This document shows, piece after piece, positions 51,701 to 63,509 of a stretch of 64,000 nt of DNA. A program made the translations under genes and the position numbers. The notes below the pieces were generated by a model that saw only the letters and a program-made list of their open reading frames with translations, was not told the DNA's origin and made no database searches. Positions within the stretch are counted from its first letter, which is position 1. The number at the start of each line of letters is the position of its first letter. The DNA comes from Lytechinus variegatus. Taxonomy: Eukaryota > Echinodermata > Echinoidea > Temnopleuroida > Toxopneustidae. Location of the stretch: assembly GCF_018143015.1 (NCBI RefSeq), contig NC_054741.1, positions 64,454,697 through 64,518,696 on the forward strand. The letters run 5' to 3'.

Positions 51701-54700
51701 AACCACATTTTTCAAGCATGTCAAAATTTTTGTGTTCCTTGCCCAATTTATTTTCAAATCTCTATTTTGATTTATCTTTCTCCACCCACACATATCAGAT
51801 GGCAATTTCTAAGATGAATTCATGTTGCTCAACATAGTGCACCAAGTTTCAACAGATTTGGAAGACAGATAAGGCCTTTGTTTTAGCTACAGAATGTTTC
51901 TATCAGTTATTCAAATCTCTTAAACAAAACAAAATGGGTCAGGAGGGGTGGATTAAATGAATGAGGTAGGTGATAACATTAACATAGCAAAAGTAAATGA
52001 ACTGTTATCAAAGTATAACACAGAATAAACATCAATACAGCCATCTGAGACATGTAAAACACTTTTAAACTGACCTTTGCTTTTGCCATTAACTGACAAG
52101 TATCCCACCATGTTTCAAAGGATTTGAAGGCTTTGGACTCTACCATCTTGCGATTCAGGTCTTTCTTCATAATCAACTTCATCTCTTGAATGACAGTTTT
52201 GAGAACCTCATTGACAAGTTCTTTCTCTGGATCACGATGAGGTTTGTCCAATGATGGCAGCAGAGATTCTGGAATGGGAGGCATGAAAGTGGCAGCCATC
52301 CAAGGGGGTACACTCCCACTAGGAAAACCTTGAGGTGTGCTCATTGGCTGCATGTCTGGAGAGTTGAAAAGGTTGGGTTGTCCAGGGATGTTAAAGTTGG
52401 CGAGCTGTTCTGGCTTGATATCTGGAAGTCCATCTGAACCGATAGACGGTGGTGGCATGCCCATGCTGGCCATCATCTGCATCATCTGCATCATCTGTGC
52501 TGAATTACGCATGCCATCATGGTTACTTGACGAGGATGGAATCTGCATGCTCTCAATTACTGCCTCCATTTCTGCTGGAGAGGGCATTCCAAGAAGAGAA
52601 GGGGGAGGGCCACGTGGGAACATCGGGTTGGGTCGGTAACCAGATGTTTGAGTTTGTCCCTGAAGGTTCATTTGATTATTTCCTGCACTGCTTGGCGGCA
52701 TCATCTGCGCTGCCCAAGCATTGACAACGTTCGTGCTACGCTGGTTCAGGTTGGTGTTCCAGGAAGCGTGAGAAGTGGAGTATGGCACAGAGTTCATTCT
52801 TGGAGCCTGAGGTTTCTTCTCCGGTATTGGCACATTCACAACGATTTTAGTGTCCTCTCCACTGCTCAGTGAAGACAAACTCATTTTATCATCATCATCA
52901 TCTGCAGCAGTGTCCATCGGTGTACACTGCGTTTGTCCCTATATAAGTAAAAAAATTGTTTAAAGGGAACTATGATTTCTGAGAAAGAGTACAATGTATC
53001 CTAACACAAACATAACTGATATAAAAAGACCCCCAGATATCTTTCAAGGATACTTGAACATTTTAAAAGATCCATACCATGAAATAATTGATATCTGGAC
53101 CTAATTTGACTGAACTGTTTTGAGTTTGTATCACTGAGTGAATTTGGCAAAATTATATTTCACAGGCTGGGATATCACAACTACGTCAATGACAAGATGG
53201 GCTTATGTGAGAATGTTACATGTACATTGCCTTGACTGTAGCATTTAATAGACAGAGGCTGCTGTTAAACTGAACATAAGCAATGCGTCTGATGTGGCAA
53301 GACTACATTGCATACCACTGCCTCTTCATTTTAATCTTGCTGTAGTTAATAATCTCATTATCTTCTTATCGGTTATGATTTGGTGCAGGTTTTTTTGTGT
53401 GAAAGAAAAAACAGCCGGACATTCATTGATAAAAAGAAAATAACTAAAGCAAGACAGCAAGCCACCATTTGTATTGCCGCTGCACTTAACACTTGGGTTT
53501 GGCATATCATCAGACTCATATAAACAATGACAATAGTTGAATCTTTCGCCTACATTATCAGTTAACTCGACAAGAGCTTGGGTAGCTCCATTGGTAAAGC
53601 ACTGGTCGTGCAACCCATAGACCCAGGTTCAAATCCTGGTTGAGGCAATTAATTTTCTCACATTCTTCTTCTATTGCCATCTTTCATCCAACTAATCTAT
53701 CAGTTGAAAAATGTTATCAAATATGCTTGTTGTTCTACTTGATTTCAATTAGGTAGTACCAATTTGAATGCCTCTTGTTTATTCCATTTTTACAATCATT
53801 TGTGTGTTCAAATAATAAAAAATAACCATAGTCAAAGCAGAAATTCTTACTACATTTATTAAAAGCTATAACTAAGTAAAAAAAATCTAAATCTTTACCC
53901 TCTGCATATGATAATCTTCAATGCCAGGTGTTGATGTCTGACTTCTGTCTCTCATCACATCTGAGATAGGCGAGACATCTCTACTTGCAATCTGCTGGTC
54001 ATAGTTCCGTAGATTTGCCAGCTGCTTGCTTATTAAGAGTTCAACACCTTGGGACATTTTCCCTTGCGGCGGAGGAGGGGTAGCAGAAGCCGATTGTCTG
54101 CCAGGGGGTGTTGGAGTGGAGCGCTGCCTTGCAAAGGCACCATTGCTGCTTGGACTTGGTTTCAGGTGGTCCAGACGTGGATGATGGATGGGGTCAGGGA
54201 TGTGGGAATGGGGCATATGCCCAGGAGCCCACTGATGTTCCACCTGGTTAGTTCTAGGAAGTTGTTCCTGTCTGTATCTACCCCATTGTTCTTCCTGTTT
54301 CACATAATTTGTATTGGTTTCAGGATCTGATGTCCTTACAGATTCTTCACTCTGTGAAAACGTTGGCTCTTCTGTTCCAGGGGGCGGTAATGTCGTAGTA
54401 CTGTCATTATTACCTGCATTGCTAGAATCCTCCAGCTGGATTCCAGGAAATCCTGCCATTGGACCTTGGGAACTCTTCAACAGTTTTTCAATTCTGGTGT
54501 CCAAGCTCAGCGCAAACTCATCTGTCTCTTCGCCCTCGGATTGTGATGCTTTGTCTACATCCTTGGTACCTTCCTGAACACCAGGTGGGAATGGTTGGGA
54601 TGGTAAGACCAATGGCATAGTGCCAGGAGGTGGTTCCTCACCAGGTGGACACTGCCATTCTTCAAAAGGTGAGACATCTTCAGGTGACACAGAAGCTGCT

Positions 54701-57700
54701 TCTTCCCCAGGAGCATGGCACTGATCAAACTTGCTTGTTTCTCTAATCGGTGCTGGAGGTAGTGGCTTTTCAGCAGGGCTTTCCCATTTGGCAAACTCAT
54801 AAGATTCCTCTTTCACCTTTACTTCCTGGTCTTCCATTGTTGGACACCGCCACTTGGAAAATTGCTCATCACCGTCTTCTTTACCATAGTCTCTATTCTT
54901 CTTTTTGTCTCTATGATCATCCCTATAAGTCCTAGAATCAGAATACTTTTTGTCATAACCCCTAGATCTAAAACCTGCTCTGTGACTTTGATGACTGTCC
55001 CAATCTTCTTCCTTCTCATCTCTCTTATGATAGGACTTTTTATGATAAGAATCATCATGACGATGCCTATCACCAGAGTCTCTTGACCGATAGTGGCCAT
55101 GTCGATGGCCTTTCTGCCGGTAGCTGGCTCCATCATCATCATCCTCCTCACTGTAATCTTGACTTCGATATCGCTGCCTTTCATTTCGTTTGTTTGATCG
55201 ATAGTCCTGTCTATCCCTATGATCCCACTTTTTTGATCGATCGTCATCATACCGCTTGGACCCCTTGTTATCATATCTTGTTGAACCTCTCTCATCATCA
55301 TAACGTTTTGAACCTCTATCATCATCATATCGCTTCGAACTTCTATCATCATCAAAACGCTTTGAACCTCGATCATCATCAAATCGCTTGGAACCTTTGT
55401 CATCATCATATTGCTTAGAACCAGACTGACCAGAGTGTCTGTGGCCCCTTCCTGAATGTGACTGATAGGACCGACTATGAAATGAATCTTGACTTTCCTC
55501 TGCATGAGTGCGGTGTAAATCACCATGTCCCATATAGTTCTGATTTTTACTGGACTGCGAATGGTCCACCTTTTGATACTGTTTTGAATTGTCACCTGCA
55601 CTGCTCGAGGAATACCCTGGCATTTCAGTCTGATTTTGCACTGGGAGTTCTTGGGCATTGTATCCTTGAACATTCATGGATTGCGCTTGGTAAGGCTGGC
55701 TGGCTTGAAAGTTGACTGCAGATGGATCCTGCGAGACAGCAGGATGTTGCTGGTGTCCATAGAGCATATGCTGATCAGGCACAGGTGGAACGGAGGGTGT
55801 CTGTGGCATTGTAAACCCCGCCTGCACCTGAGCTGGAGTTTGTTGAGCATACATTTCTGCTGTTGGAGTATGTGGTATTTGTTCAACATGTTGCTGGGCA
55901 TAACCAGCCTGCTGCTGTGCCTGCTGGGCGGCTTGCTGTGCAGCATACACTTTCTGCAGGTGTTCATATCCTTGTAATGTTACAGAATTCATGCTGTGCA
56001 TAAGCATGTCCTGTTGGGAAGGTTGTTCAGGCATCTGGTACTGGTCTTGCATCCCTTGGAACTGCTGCACAGGCTGTTCTGCAAAAGCAGGAAAGTTTGT
56101 CTGACTTTCTGGAGGCATGAAACCTGGCGTTGACGATGAGATGGACGAAGCTGGAGTGTCTGTGACAGTAGAAGGTTGCCTCTCAAGAGATAAACGCCTT
56201 GGATCACTGTGTGTACGAGGGGTATCAGTACTAGAAAGAGGAGTCCCATTACGTGGATCAAGGCGTGGTGTAGAACCAACACTACTGGGTGTGCTTGGCT
56301 TGTTGGCAGACAGACAATCAAAAATCCTCTGGCATTCCTTCCCTGTAATTAACATGACAATAAGAGATATATAATGAGCAAACAATAGTGATGGTATTAT
56401 TTATCTATTCTTCTTCATTGATTACTCGTTACAAAGACATTCTGCTGAAAGTAGTCTCATATTACTTTTTATGCATAAACAGATATGCGTGTGAAATTGT
56501 GACGTTCCTTCCATGAATTACGTTGAATTCCGGGGGGGGGGCACTTACATTGACGAGTGGATACCATGCGCGACCAAAAAAACATGTAAAAAGGATGTCT
56601 TTTTCACGATAGGGCACATTACGTACGTAACGTGATAAGGGTGTCAAAAACACAAAATAATGATAAAAGGGTATCTATTTCATTAGGAAAATTATGTGTT
56701 TAGGGTCTAATTTGCAGGGATGATAAAACAAAATTAAAATGTTTTATAAAGGATGTCCTTTTTGCCCCAACACTTCGTGTTTAGAGTCCGATTTGCGTGA
56801 GGTGTAGAAGGTGGGGTCGTACTAAAAAAAATAAGGTAAAGCCGATGACCAAAGGACCCATAACAATAAAACATTCCTGTACTTGTTAAGGGGTTCATTT
56901 CAGGGAATATTTGCCAAGAGTATCGTTGTGTTTCCAATACTTGTTAAGGGTAGGGTTTCACACGCCAATACTTGTTAAGGGGTGCATTTTCAGAATATGG
57001 AAATTACGTGTTTAGGGTGCTTTCGAGACCCCATGGTCGCGCATGGTATCCACTCGTGAATGGAAGTGGCCCCCCCCCCCCCCCCCGGTTTGAATTTCAC
57101 ATTTTTGTCCACGAGTAACGCAATACAACAGTCTCACTCAGCGACATGCTCAGATGCCTCAACGTCTTTGAGCATGATTTTAGAAGTTTTATTCATTAGA
57201 ACACACAATGATTCCGTTTTATGTCCAGGCAACTAGAATTCTGATTGTATTTACATGTATGCTGGTATTAAAATGAACACCAACATTAAAAGAGAGAACT
57301 TAAAAAAAAAAACTGCCATGCCTGATCATTTACTCATATCAGCAGTGAATATGTAGTGAAAGATAGGAATATGTATGTACTAAAAAACAATTTACCCGAC
57401 AAATTAGTCAAATATCTCCAAATCTACTGTAACTCTTGAAAACATTATACTTTCTTCTGCAGTTCAAATCTCAGATTTCTAATTCACTTTGACTTAAAAC
57501 TTGGCAGCATAAATTTTGTCAAATATCAAAATTTATTTATCAAATTTATTAGAACATTTGTTGTAACCAATTTTAAGAAAGTCACTCACCACCAGCATCA
57601 ATCTGCACTATAATGATCTTCCCCATAACGGATGTGCGGTTCAGCTCCAGTGCTGCTTGCTTAGCCGCCCTGGTGGTGGTGTAGGTCACCGACGCAAGGC

Positions 57701-60431
57701 CCAGATGTTTGGAGGTCTTTGGATGCCTGTAGATTGTGACGTCTTCCACCTTGCCATGCTTTTCCACCATGGAACGCAAGAAAGGCTCACGAACATTGTC
57801 GTTGAGGTTGGTGAAGGTGATTTGCTTGGGTGGAAGCTCGCCAACATAGTATTTATCAAACTGCAATCATATAGAAAAAAAATTAGAGTGTCATAAACAG
57901 TTTTTTTTTGGTAGGGGGGGTAAGATCAAAGTGACAAAAACAGGAAAGGAGGGAAAGGAACAGGAAGAGAATAAGAGAGAGATAAAGTAATAAAATGTGA
58001 GAGATAAAGTAATAAGGTGTGGAAATTCCAGGACTTTCAATTACTGCATAAAGGAGATATGTCTCCAAGTCTAGACATAATTAACACTTCCTTTTATCTT
58101 TCATGAGAAAATTGGGAGATTGACCAGACTAGAACAATACAAAGATGACTGTCATCACCAATTGTTTCATGTTATGCAGCCTTCATATTTAGATACTAAT
58201 TATAGGGTCAAGTGGTCTATTGAATAAAATAATACTGCACTGAGGTTCAGTATTTTAAATCAAATTCTCACAATAAACATGACATTTACAGGACAAGTCC
58301 ACCCCAACAAAATATTTATTTGAATGAAAAGAGAAAAATCCAATAAGCATAACACTGAAAATTCCATGAAAATTGGATATAAAATAAGTTATGACACTTT
58401 AAAGTTTCGCTTCATTTCACAAATCAGTTATATGCACATCCTGGTCAGTATGCAAATGAGGAGACTTATGACATCATCCACTATTTCTTTTGAACTTTAT
58501 TACATGAAAAAAGAAATATTCTAATTTTCTCCTCATTGTCAAGTGAAACTCCTCCCTGAACATGTGGAACTACACTACCAGCCACAATTCTTTGACTACC
58601 TGTTTCACCAGAGAACAATAGATTTGGTCCACTGAATCTATTGTTCTCTGGTGAAACAGGTAGTCAAAGAATTGTGACAAGTACTTAGCATTGTTTAATA
58701 TTATATGATTTAGTCAAGTTGGTCTTTATTGTCAAATCTGTAAAAAATGAAATATTGTATAATTCAAACAATAAAAAACAAGAGAAATAGTGAGGCGCAT
58801 CATCGACTGTCTTGTTTGCATGTCACTGAGTTGAGCATATCACTTTTTCGTGAAAAATAAGCAAAACTTTAAAATATCATAACTTTCTTATTTTACATCC
58901 CATTTTGATGAAATTTTCAGCATTATGGTAGTTTGATTTTTTCCTGTTTATTCAAACCAACATTTTTCTTGGGTGGACTTGAACTTTAATGAAACCATTG
59001 TCAATCCAAGGGGAAAATCTTATATAAAATTACAAGAATACCTTCATTTTTGGTATGGGCAAATCTGCAGCTTCTGTTGTTCTCCATAATCTTGTCAATC
59101 TGGAGCGAGGATCCTTTACAAACTTCACAGAAAGTGACTGTATAAAACAGACATGAGAAATATATATGTAGTTAAGCAGTTTATCAATGTAAATATTACA
59201 AAACTTGGGCAATGGATTGTTTTATACTATTATACAAATCAATATCTAGCTCCAAAATACAACACTTACTGATTGGTTGTTGATTGTATACGATCAATAT
59301 TAATATATCATAGAATACAGTCCTACAGTCAATCACTAAGATTTGTTTACAGGGCCCTGTTTTTCAATGAATGTGGTGCTTAACGCTTGAATATCAATTA
59401 CAATTTACATTTGGTTTTTTCTACAATCACATTCATAAAATGCTATTCTTTCATGAAACACCAAGGGCATTGTTGTTTACATGAGATTTCTCCACGTATT
59501 GTTTCTATTTAAATACAACACAGGTAGGAGTTCTTTGCCACTGCCCATGCAGGTAGTTCACATTAAAAAAAAAGGTATTTTTCACACATTTATAGTGCCT
59601 GCAACATTTTGATTTGTAACTTTATATCAATATCAAGACCCTATAACACAGAAATGTGCCAACAATTACATAGTTCAAATGACTGTGATTAATCTCATGT
59701 GCAATTAAAATTCTTGGCATGCACCAGCAAATGTGATTGGTCATTTTAGTTGTTTTTTTTACTGACTGCAAGCAACTTTATCTCGAGCCCTGGTGGGTGT
59801 TTCATAAAGCTGTTCGTAAAGTTACGAACGACTTTAAGCATGACTGGAACATGTTCTTAGGTCATAACTCAATTACATAGGGAGATCACAGTACAAAAAA
59901 GGATCACCAGTTGTGAGTAAAGTCATTCATATCTTATGAACAGCTTTATGAAACACCCACCAGGTATGTCGAGTCTTGAATCAGTTTTAAAATCAAAGTG
60001 TCTGTTCTAAAATAGGGCAACAATTGCACACCAATATACCGGTATTACTCATTTCAAGGAATACGATACTAAAGGTAGAAACGATCACCCACACTACCAA
60101 GGTTGTCGACAAGGAATGTGGACATGTTATTACCCAACACCTTTTCACAGGGTTTGAGAGGGGTGACAACCAAGAGGTCTTCAGGGCTTTAAACATATTT
60201 TTTTGATAGTCCGACCACAGATGTGACAGCCTTAAACCTAACACCCTATTGACTATAACAAAAAAAAGTGATCATAAACAAATCACTTACCATTTGCCCT
60301 GAAACAATGCCATCGTATCTGACTAACTTTTGGCAATTCTTCTTGATGTTCGGATCCACCAGTAGCTTGTAACTGGTGCATTTTTTCCCTGGCTGACTAG
60401 GGGTGGAAGGGGTCATTCCATTCACATCCAT
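42720..60431 (-). CDS. SETD1: Histone H3K4 methyltransferase SETD1 (COMPASS catalytic subunit)
   Basis: SETD1 trimethylates histone H3 lysine 4 in the nucleus within COMPASS. Fifteen exons join in phase: 60431-60291, 59137-59042, 57860-57590, 56342-53899, 52938-52075, 51090-50941, 50422-50293, 49807-49403, 48843-48705, 48008-47678, 47357-46883, 45690-45506, 44707-44582, 43904-43647, 42893-42720; 2062 residues. Domains: N-terminal [18 protein letters not shown] in exon 3 (about 90-169); a long Q-, RS- and D-rich linker with 8-residue repeats (exon 4); acidic E/D runs in exon 8 (about 1366-1500); N-SET with [12 protein letters not shown]; the WDR5-binding Win motif GTARTEGYY (exon 12); SET with [33 protein letters not shown] and ITYDYKF; post-SET with [13 protein letters not shown]. 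Fourteen introns divide it; 13 are GT-AG and one (after exon 11) is AT-AC. The start is the first ATG after an acceptor at 60440 and matches the family's MD.. N-terminus. A single SETD1A/B-type gene is expected in an invertebrate. Confidence 0.96.
45370..45494. mobile_element. Foldback MITE close to a SETD1 splice donor
   Basis: The left arm (AGAGCATGTCATGAAGAGTT) is inverse to the right arm (CTGTTCGTGAAATGCTCCCC). It is related to 3949-4107. Its right end lies about 11 bp inside the intron from the exon 12 donor (exon ends at 45506). Confidence 0.6.
45691..46882 (-). other. U12-type AT-AC spliceosomal intron of SETD1
   Basis: Read on the minus strand the intron (1192 nt) begins ATATCCTTT (46882-46874), the exact U12 AT-AC donor consensus. 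It carries TCCTTAAC (45709-45702), the U12 branch-point consensus, 12 nt before the end, and finishes with AC (45692-45691). No GT donor exists where exon 11 must end: the frame otherwise runs into a stop. Splicing here joins HP to LT in the stretch [13 protein letters not shown], matching the conserved SETD1 sequence. It interrupts a codon after the first base. Confidence 0.9.
46277..46840. mobile_element. TIR element with internal ~165-bp tandem units
   Basis: GTCTCACCTGCAT (46277-46289) and its exact inverse ATGCAGGTGAGAC (46828-46840) bound the element. Inside are about three imperfect units of about 165 bp, each with TTCAGTGATAC..CAAGTTTCATGAA..AAGTTATGATGG..CAAAGTTCATTGACC..TGACCTTTGACCTTG. 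It fills nearly half of the U12 intron. No clear target duplication or transposase is seen. Confidence 0.75.
53573..53650 (+). repeat. tRNA-like sequence (SINE head or tRNA pseudogene)
   Basis: GGGTAGCTCCATTGGTAAAG resembles an A box region, and CCAGGTTCAAATCCTGG (53624-53640) forms a perfect T-arm with B box. The acceptor stem does not pair, so it is probably SINE-derived. It lies in SETD1 intron 4. Confidence 0.5.
55230..55430 (-). repeat. 24-bp coding tandem repeat in SETD1 exon 4
   Basis: About eight in-frame units encode GSKRYDDDR-like octads (variants [24 protein letters not shown]) in the disordered RS/RD-rich linker of SETD1. Codon use varies between units (mixed GAT/GAC, CGA/AGA), so the array is not brand new. 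Confidence 0.85.
56523..57097. mobile_element. Poly-G-ended foldback element
   Basis: The element (56531-57088) starts CGGGGGGGGGGCACTTACAT and ends with a run of about 18 Cs followed by GG. Inside the G/C runs, ACGAGTGGATACCATGCGCG is present in inverted form at both ends. The flanks TTGAATTC and TTGAATTT look like an 8-bp target duplication with one change. Internal units (CGTGTTTAGGGT, ACTTGTTAAGGGG) repeat. It is in SETD1 intron 3. Confidence 0.75.
58291..58985. mobile_element. TIR element GACAAGTCCACCC..GGGTGGACTTGAAC with central hairpin
   Basis: The left end (GACAAGTCCACCCCAACAAA) and the right end (TTCTTGGGTGGACTTGAACT) are inverse over about 16 bp. The interior of about 690 bp includes AT-rich sequence, and at its centre a perfect 42-bp inverted repeat (58583-58624 and 58635-58676). 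It is in SETD1 intron 2. There is no transposase. Confidence 0.7.
58583..58676. repeat. Perfect 42-bp inverted repeat with 10-bp loop
   Basis: The arm 58583-58624 starts CACAATTCTTTGACTACCTG. The arm 58635-58676 is its exact reverse complement. The spacer is TGGTCCACTG. A transcript from either strand would form a 42-bp uninterrupted stem. Confidence 0.95.
59790..59963. mobile_element. GGTGGGTGTTTCATAAAG foldback MITE, fresh copy
   Basis: CTGGTGGGTGTTTCATAAAG at the left and its exact inverse at the right bound 174 bp. The arms continue through CTGTTCGTAA/CTGTTCATAA. An older copy lies at 24545-24721. It is in SETD1 intron 1. Confidence 0.85.
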
Positions 60432-60439
60432 GGTGACCT

Positions 60440-63421
60440 CTGTAAAAAGTCAGAAGTGAAATTCAGGTAAATGTTCATCAAATGTGATATGTACAAAGTA
60501 ATTAGACTGAATATCTTAACAAATTTGATAAATTCACATCAAAATGTATTATTAATTGAACACTCCACCATCCCTTATCCAACATATCTCGGTAAAGGTA
60601 GAAGCCAAAAAGGTGAATATATGGTCGAATAAATTTAACAAAAATTCCATGAAAATCTGCTTTCAAGTTTGATGTGATTCAATTTGTAATCAAATGCAAT
60701 ATGAATTTACTGACACAATAAATATGATTAGAGACTACACTCTATTTTTTTTAATTGAATTTTTACAAGCAAAGATGCAAAGGTTCAAAGATGGTCTGTT
60801 GTCACATTTCACAGGGAATTTGCTACCCATAGTATGTTCACGAAACAACTTTATTCACTCAAATAGAGTAGAATAGTTTTATTTTTTATAGACACATATC
60901 TACGCAATTGTCATAAATTCCTCTTCTTGCCTCTTCTTGTAAATTTTATATCGCTATTCCTGTCACGAAATTAGCTAAGCATCAGATATGTTTACAGATA
61001 TTGATATTGCTCTGCAAATATTTTATCACCAGATTTTTTAACTTTTTCTTGTGAAAGGTCAATTACGGTATTACTTGGAGACTGATTCTATCATCTCACC
61101 AGTGACTCCAAGAATACCCGTTAAGAATTCAGCTAAGATAATGCAGATAGTCCAATGAAAAAGGAAAAAAAAGGGGGAGAAGGGTTCAAGAATTGCTTCT
61201 TTGCTTACTCTTTTTTTTTTTACTTAAGTGGGGGGATGGAAATATCAGTCTTCCCAAATTTAGACACTCGAGCACACAGATCAGTTCTCATTAGATCTAT
61301 CTAGACTATTATAGACCAATATTACATTCTTTTTATATTGCAAAAAAGTAACAGCGCCAGCAGGCTACATGTTAAACCCAGTTGTTGTGACTGTGTTCAA
61401 ACAATCAATTTTAAAGAGCCATTTGGAAAAGTCGAGAGGAAAGGTCAAGGTTCCTTTAATTTTCATTATAAAATGTTAAAATATCAATCATTATACAGAA
61501 AAAAATGAAGATTACAAATATTGAATTAATATTTTTGTGTAATCCAAAGCCAAAAACAAGGCTTCAAAATTTTTAAGTGTCTGAACACCTCCCCCTAACC
61601 TACTGATCTACATCACCAATTTCAACATGTGGGACTGTAGCAAGATTCAATTTTAATATGAATATTTCAGGTCATGGTTTGACCTATTCCAAGAACGGTT
61701 TTGAAAAAATATATAATAAATGCTTTGAATATGTGATTATATATCGTTTTAATCATTTATAATCATTTTACATGTGACAAACCAAAGAAACAGCAGTTTT
61801 TCAATTAATTTGGCATTTTTGGCCAGGGCGATTTCTACTCAATTAAAAAAATTATGAAACAAATAAAGACACACAGGAACCACACAACTAGTCAAAAATA
61901 TTAGCTTTTATTAACAACATAATGTGCACACATTACTAAACTGTTAAATATGTCCGAATATCAAGAAAAATAGTGTTTCACCGACTCACTTTTTTATCAA
62001 ATAACACTCGCGTTCTCAATTCAGTGCGGTGGGGAATTCACAATTTACAAACCCAGCGGGCCCAGGCCAGCTTCTGAACGAAAGTTGTAACTTTCGACAG
62101 AGCTTCGCGACAAAAAGACATCTGCCTTGTAAACTAGGATGCACGAGTAGGACAGTTCCTGCAGCTTTGGGACTGCGAAGGTGGAGAAACAAGCTGATTT
62201 AGAGGTCTCATTTTGCTGTCATCTTCTCTGCCTTCTCGTAATCCAAAACATCGCCTCGATCTATCTCACGCGCATAGAATTCGTGTACAAAATGAATTGT
62301 GAACATTAACAACCTTCTTTTTACCCACAATTCAGTGCGCAGAGGAGCGAAATTATAATTTTACAAGGAAATTTGTTATTACGGGCTTGCATATTTCATA
62401 TCGAAATCAAGATGAGAAGTGTGTATTAGTAAGATGATTATTTTGATGATACAAAAAAAATCTTTTAAATAATTTTTTAGAATTTTTATGTTGAATATTT
62501 CTCATAAATGCTTTTTGTGTCACTGCATAACCGAATATGTTAGTGGATTTACCTATGATAAGACTAACAAAAGAGGGCAATTGCATTCGCTCTTCAAAGC
62601 AAAGAGTCTCCCACTTCTGGTATTTTGTCATGTTTGTTGGTTTTGTCTCTGACTCTGGCTTTAGTTTTAGCGGTCTGTAAATGGTAATTCGAACTTGCTG
62701 ATAATTTATTTGGTTGTCACTCTTGACAGATTGTGACTGGACCCTTGATCGTCGTTTTTGTAAACATTGTTCATCATCATGATCATGTTTCACTTTTGAG
62801 ATGGTCCTTAATGCCCGGGGTCCTTATGATGCCCCATGCGCACCCCATAACAGGTGTTGCCTGTTGGGGGATCGTGTGCATTTGTATGCGAGATGAAACA
62901 TTGATAAATTGAAGTCTAGGTTAGGCCTAGATAATCACAGAACTGGAACTTGACTTGGCCCAAGCTAAAACAGATAGGGGTTAAAAGTAAAATACCATCC
63001 GCCCTTCGGCTTCCCTTGTTTGGATTGAGGAATTGGATCTGACATGGAGGAAATCAAGGCCCCATCTGTTTGGTCGATTTGCAGTTGTCCAGTGCTGTTA
63101 TTACCTTTGGCCTTAACCCACTTTGTCTACTATTTCTATTCGGCCTAATACAGCCACTTGGCGGTTCTTTTTTTAACTGTCAACCTAATGCTCAGGGTGC
63201 CCTATAATTCCACTTTTTCAACTAATACTGTTTTGCACTGTCTGATTTGACATTGGTTTGTTTAATTTTCTGCATTTTTTTCAATATCATGGGGGCTATA
63301 GCCTGAGCTAGGTACTAACAAATATTGAAATCCCCAGGAATACTACATGCAGGACTAGAGTACTGAGCTAAGATCGATAATACCCTAGCCTACTATGATT
63401 TATTAAAATATCGTCTTTTGC
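60440..63421. promoter_or_regulatory. SETD1 upstream region and presumed divergent promoter
   Basis: The acceptor at 60441-60440 shows that SETD1 has a 5' non-coding exon further up. The best candidate ends at a strong donor GTGAGTCGG (61989-61981, minus) and lies in a locally GC-richer stretch, about 62000-62330. The plus-strand gene starting at 63440 is also preceded by an acceptor (63421). Both promoters therefore probably lie between about 62000 and 63400. No TATA box was recognised. Confidence 0.45.
61990..62340 (-). promoter_or_regulatory. Candidate SETD1 5' UTR exon with a 32-codon upstream ORF
   Basis: On the minus strand, sequence ending at the donor after 61990 could be spliced to 60439. 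It holds an ORF from ATG 62306 to TGA 62208, whose peptide starts MFTIHFVHEFYAREIDRGDV and ends KMTAK. It would be an upstream ORF that ends before the SETD1 start. The exon itself is inferred from the donor and composition only. Confidence 0.3.
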
Positions 63422-63439
63422 AGGAGGTAAAGGGAAAAC

Positions 63440-63509
63440 ATGGACCGGAGACAGAGAGCTACACGCTTCGTGGAGGGACTTGCAGAAAAATTCTTCAAAG
63501 AAACACATG
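63440..63509 (+). CDS. First coding exon of an unidentified gene (runs off the window)
   Basis: An acceptor TTTTGCAG ends at 63421. It is followed by an 18-base leader, an ATG in good context (AAAACATGG) and 23 codons (MDRRQRATRFVEGLAEKFFK, then ETH), then a donor after the first base of the next codon (G|GTAGGC). The peptide is basic and helical. I do not recognise it, and no downstream exon is visible in the last 490 bp, which are AT-rich intron. Confidence 0.55.

Noticed and set aside
53573-53650. Intact tRNA gene
   Set aside because: The T-arm is perfect but the acceptor stem does not pair, so a SINE or pseudogene origin is likelier.
54819-55673. 284-codon minus-strand frame
   Set aside because: Shifted-frame shadow of SETD1 exon 4, rich in M/I from its repeat codons.
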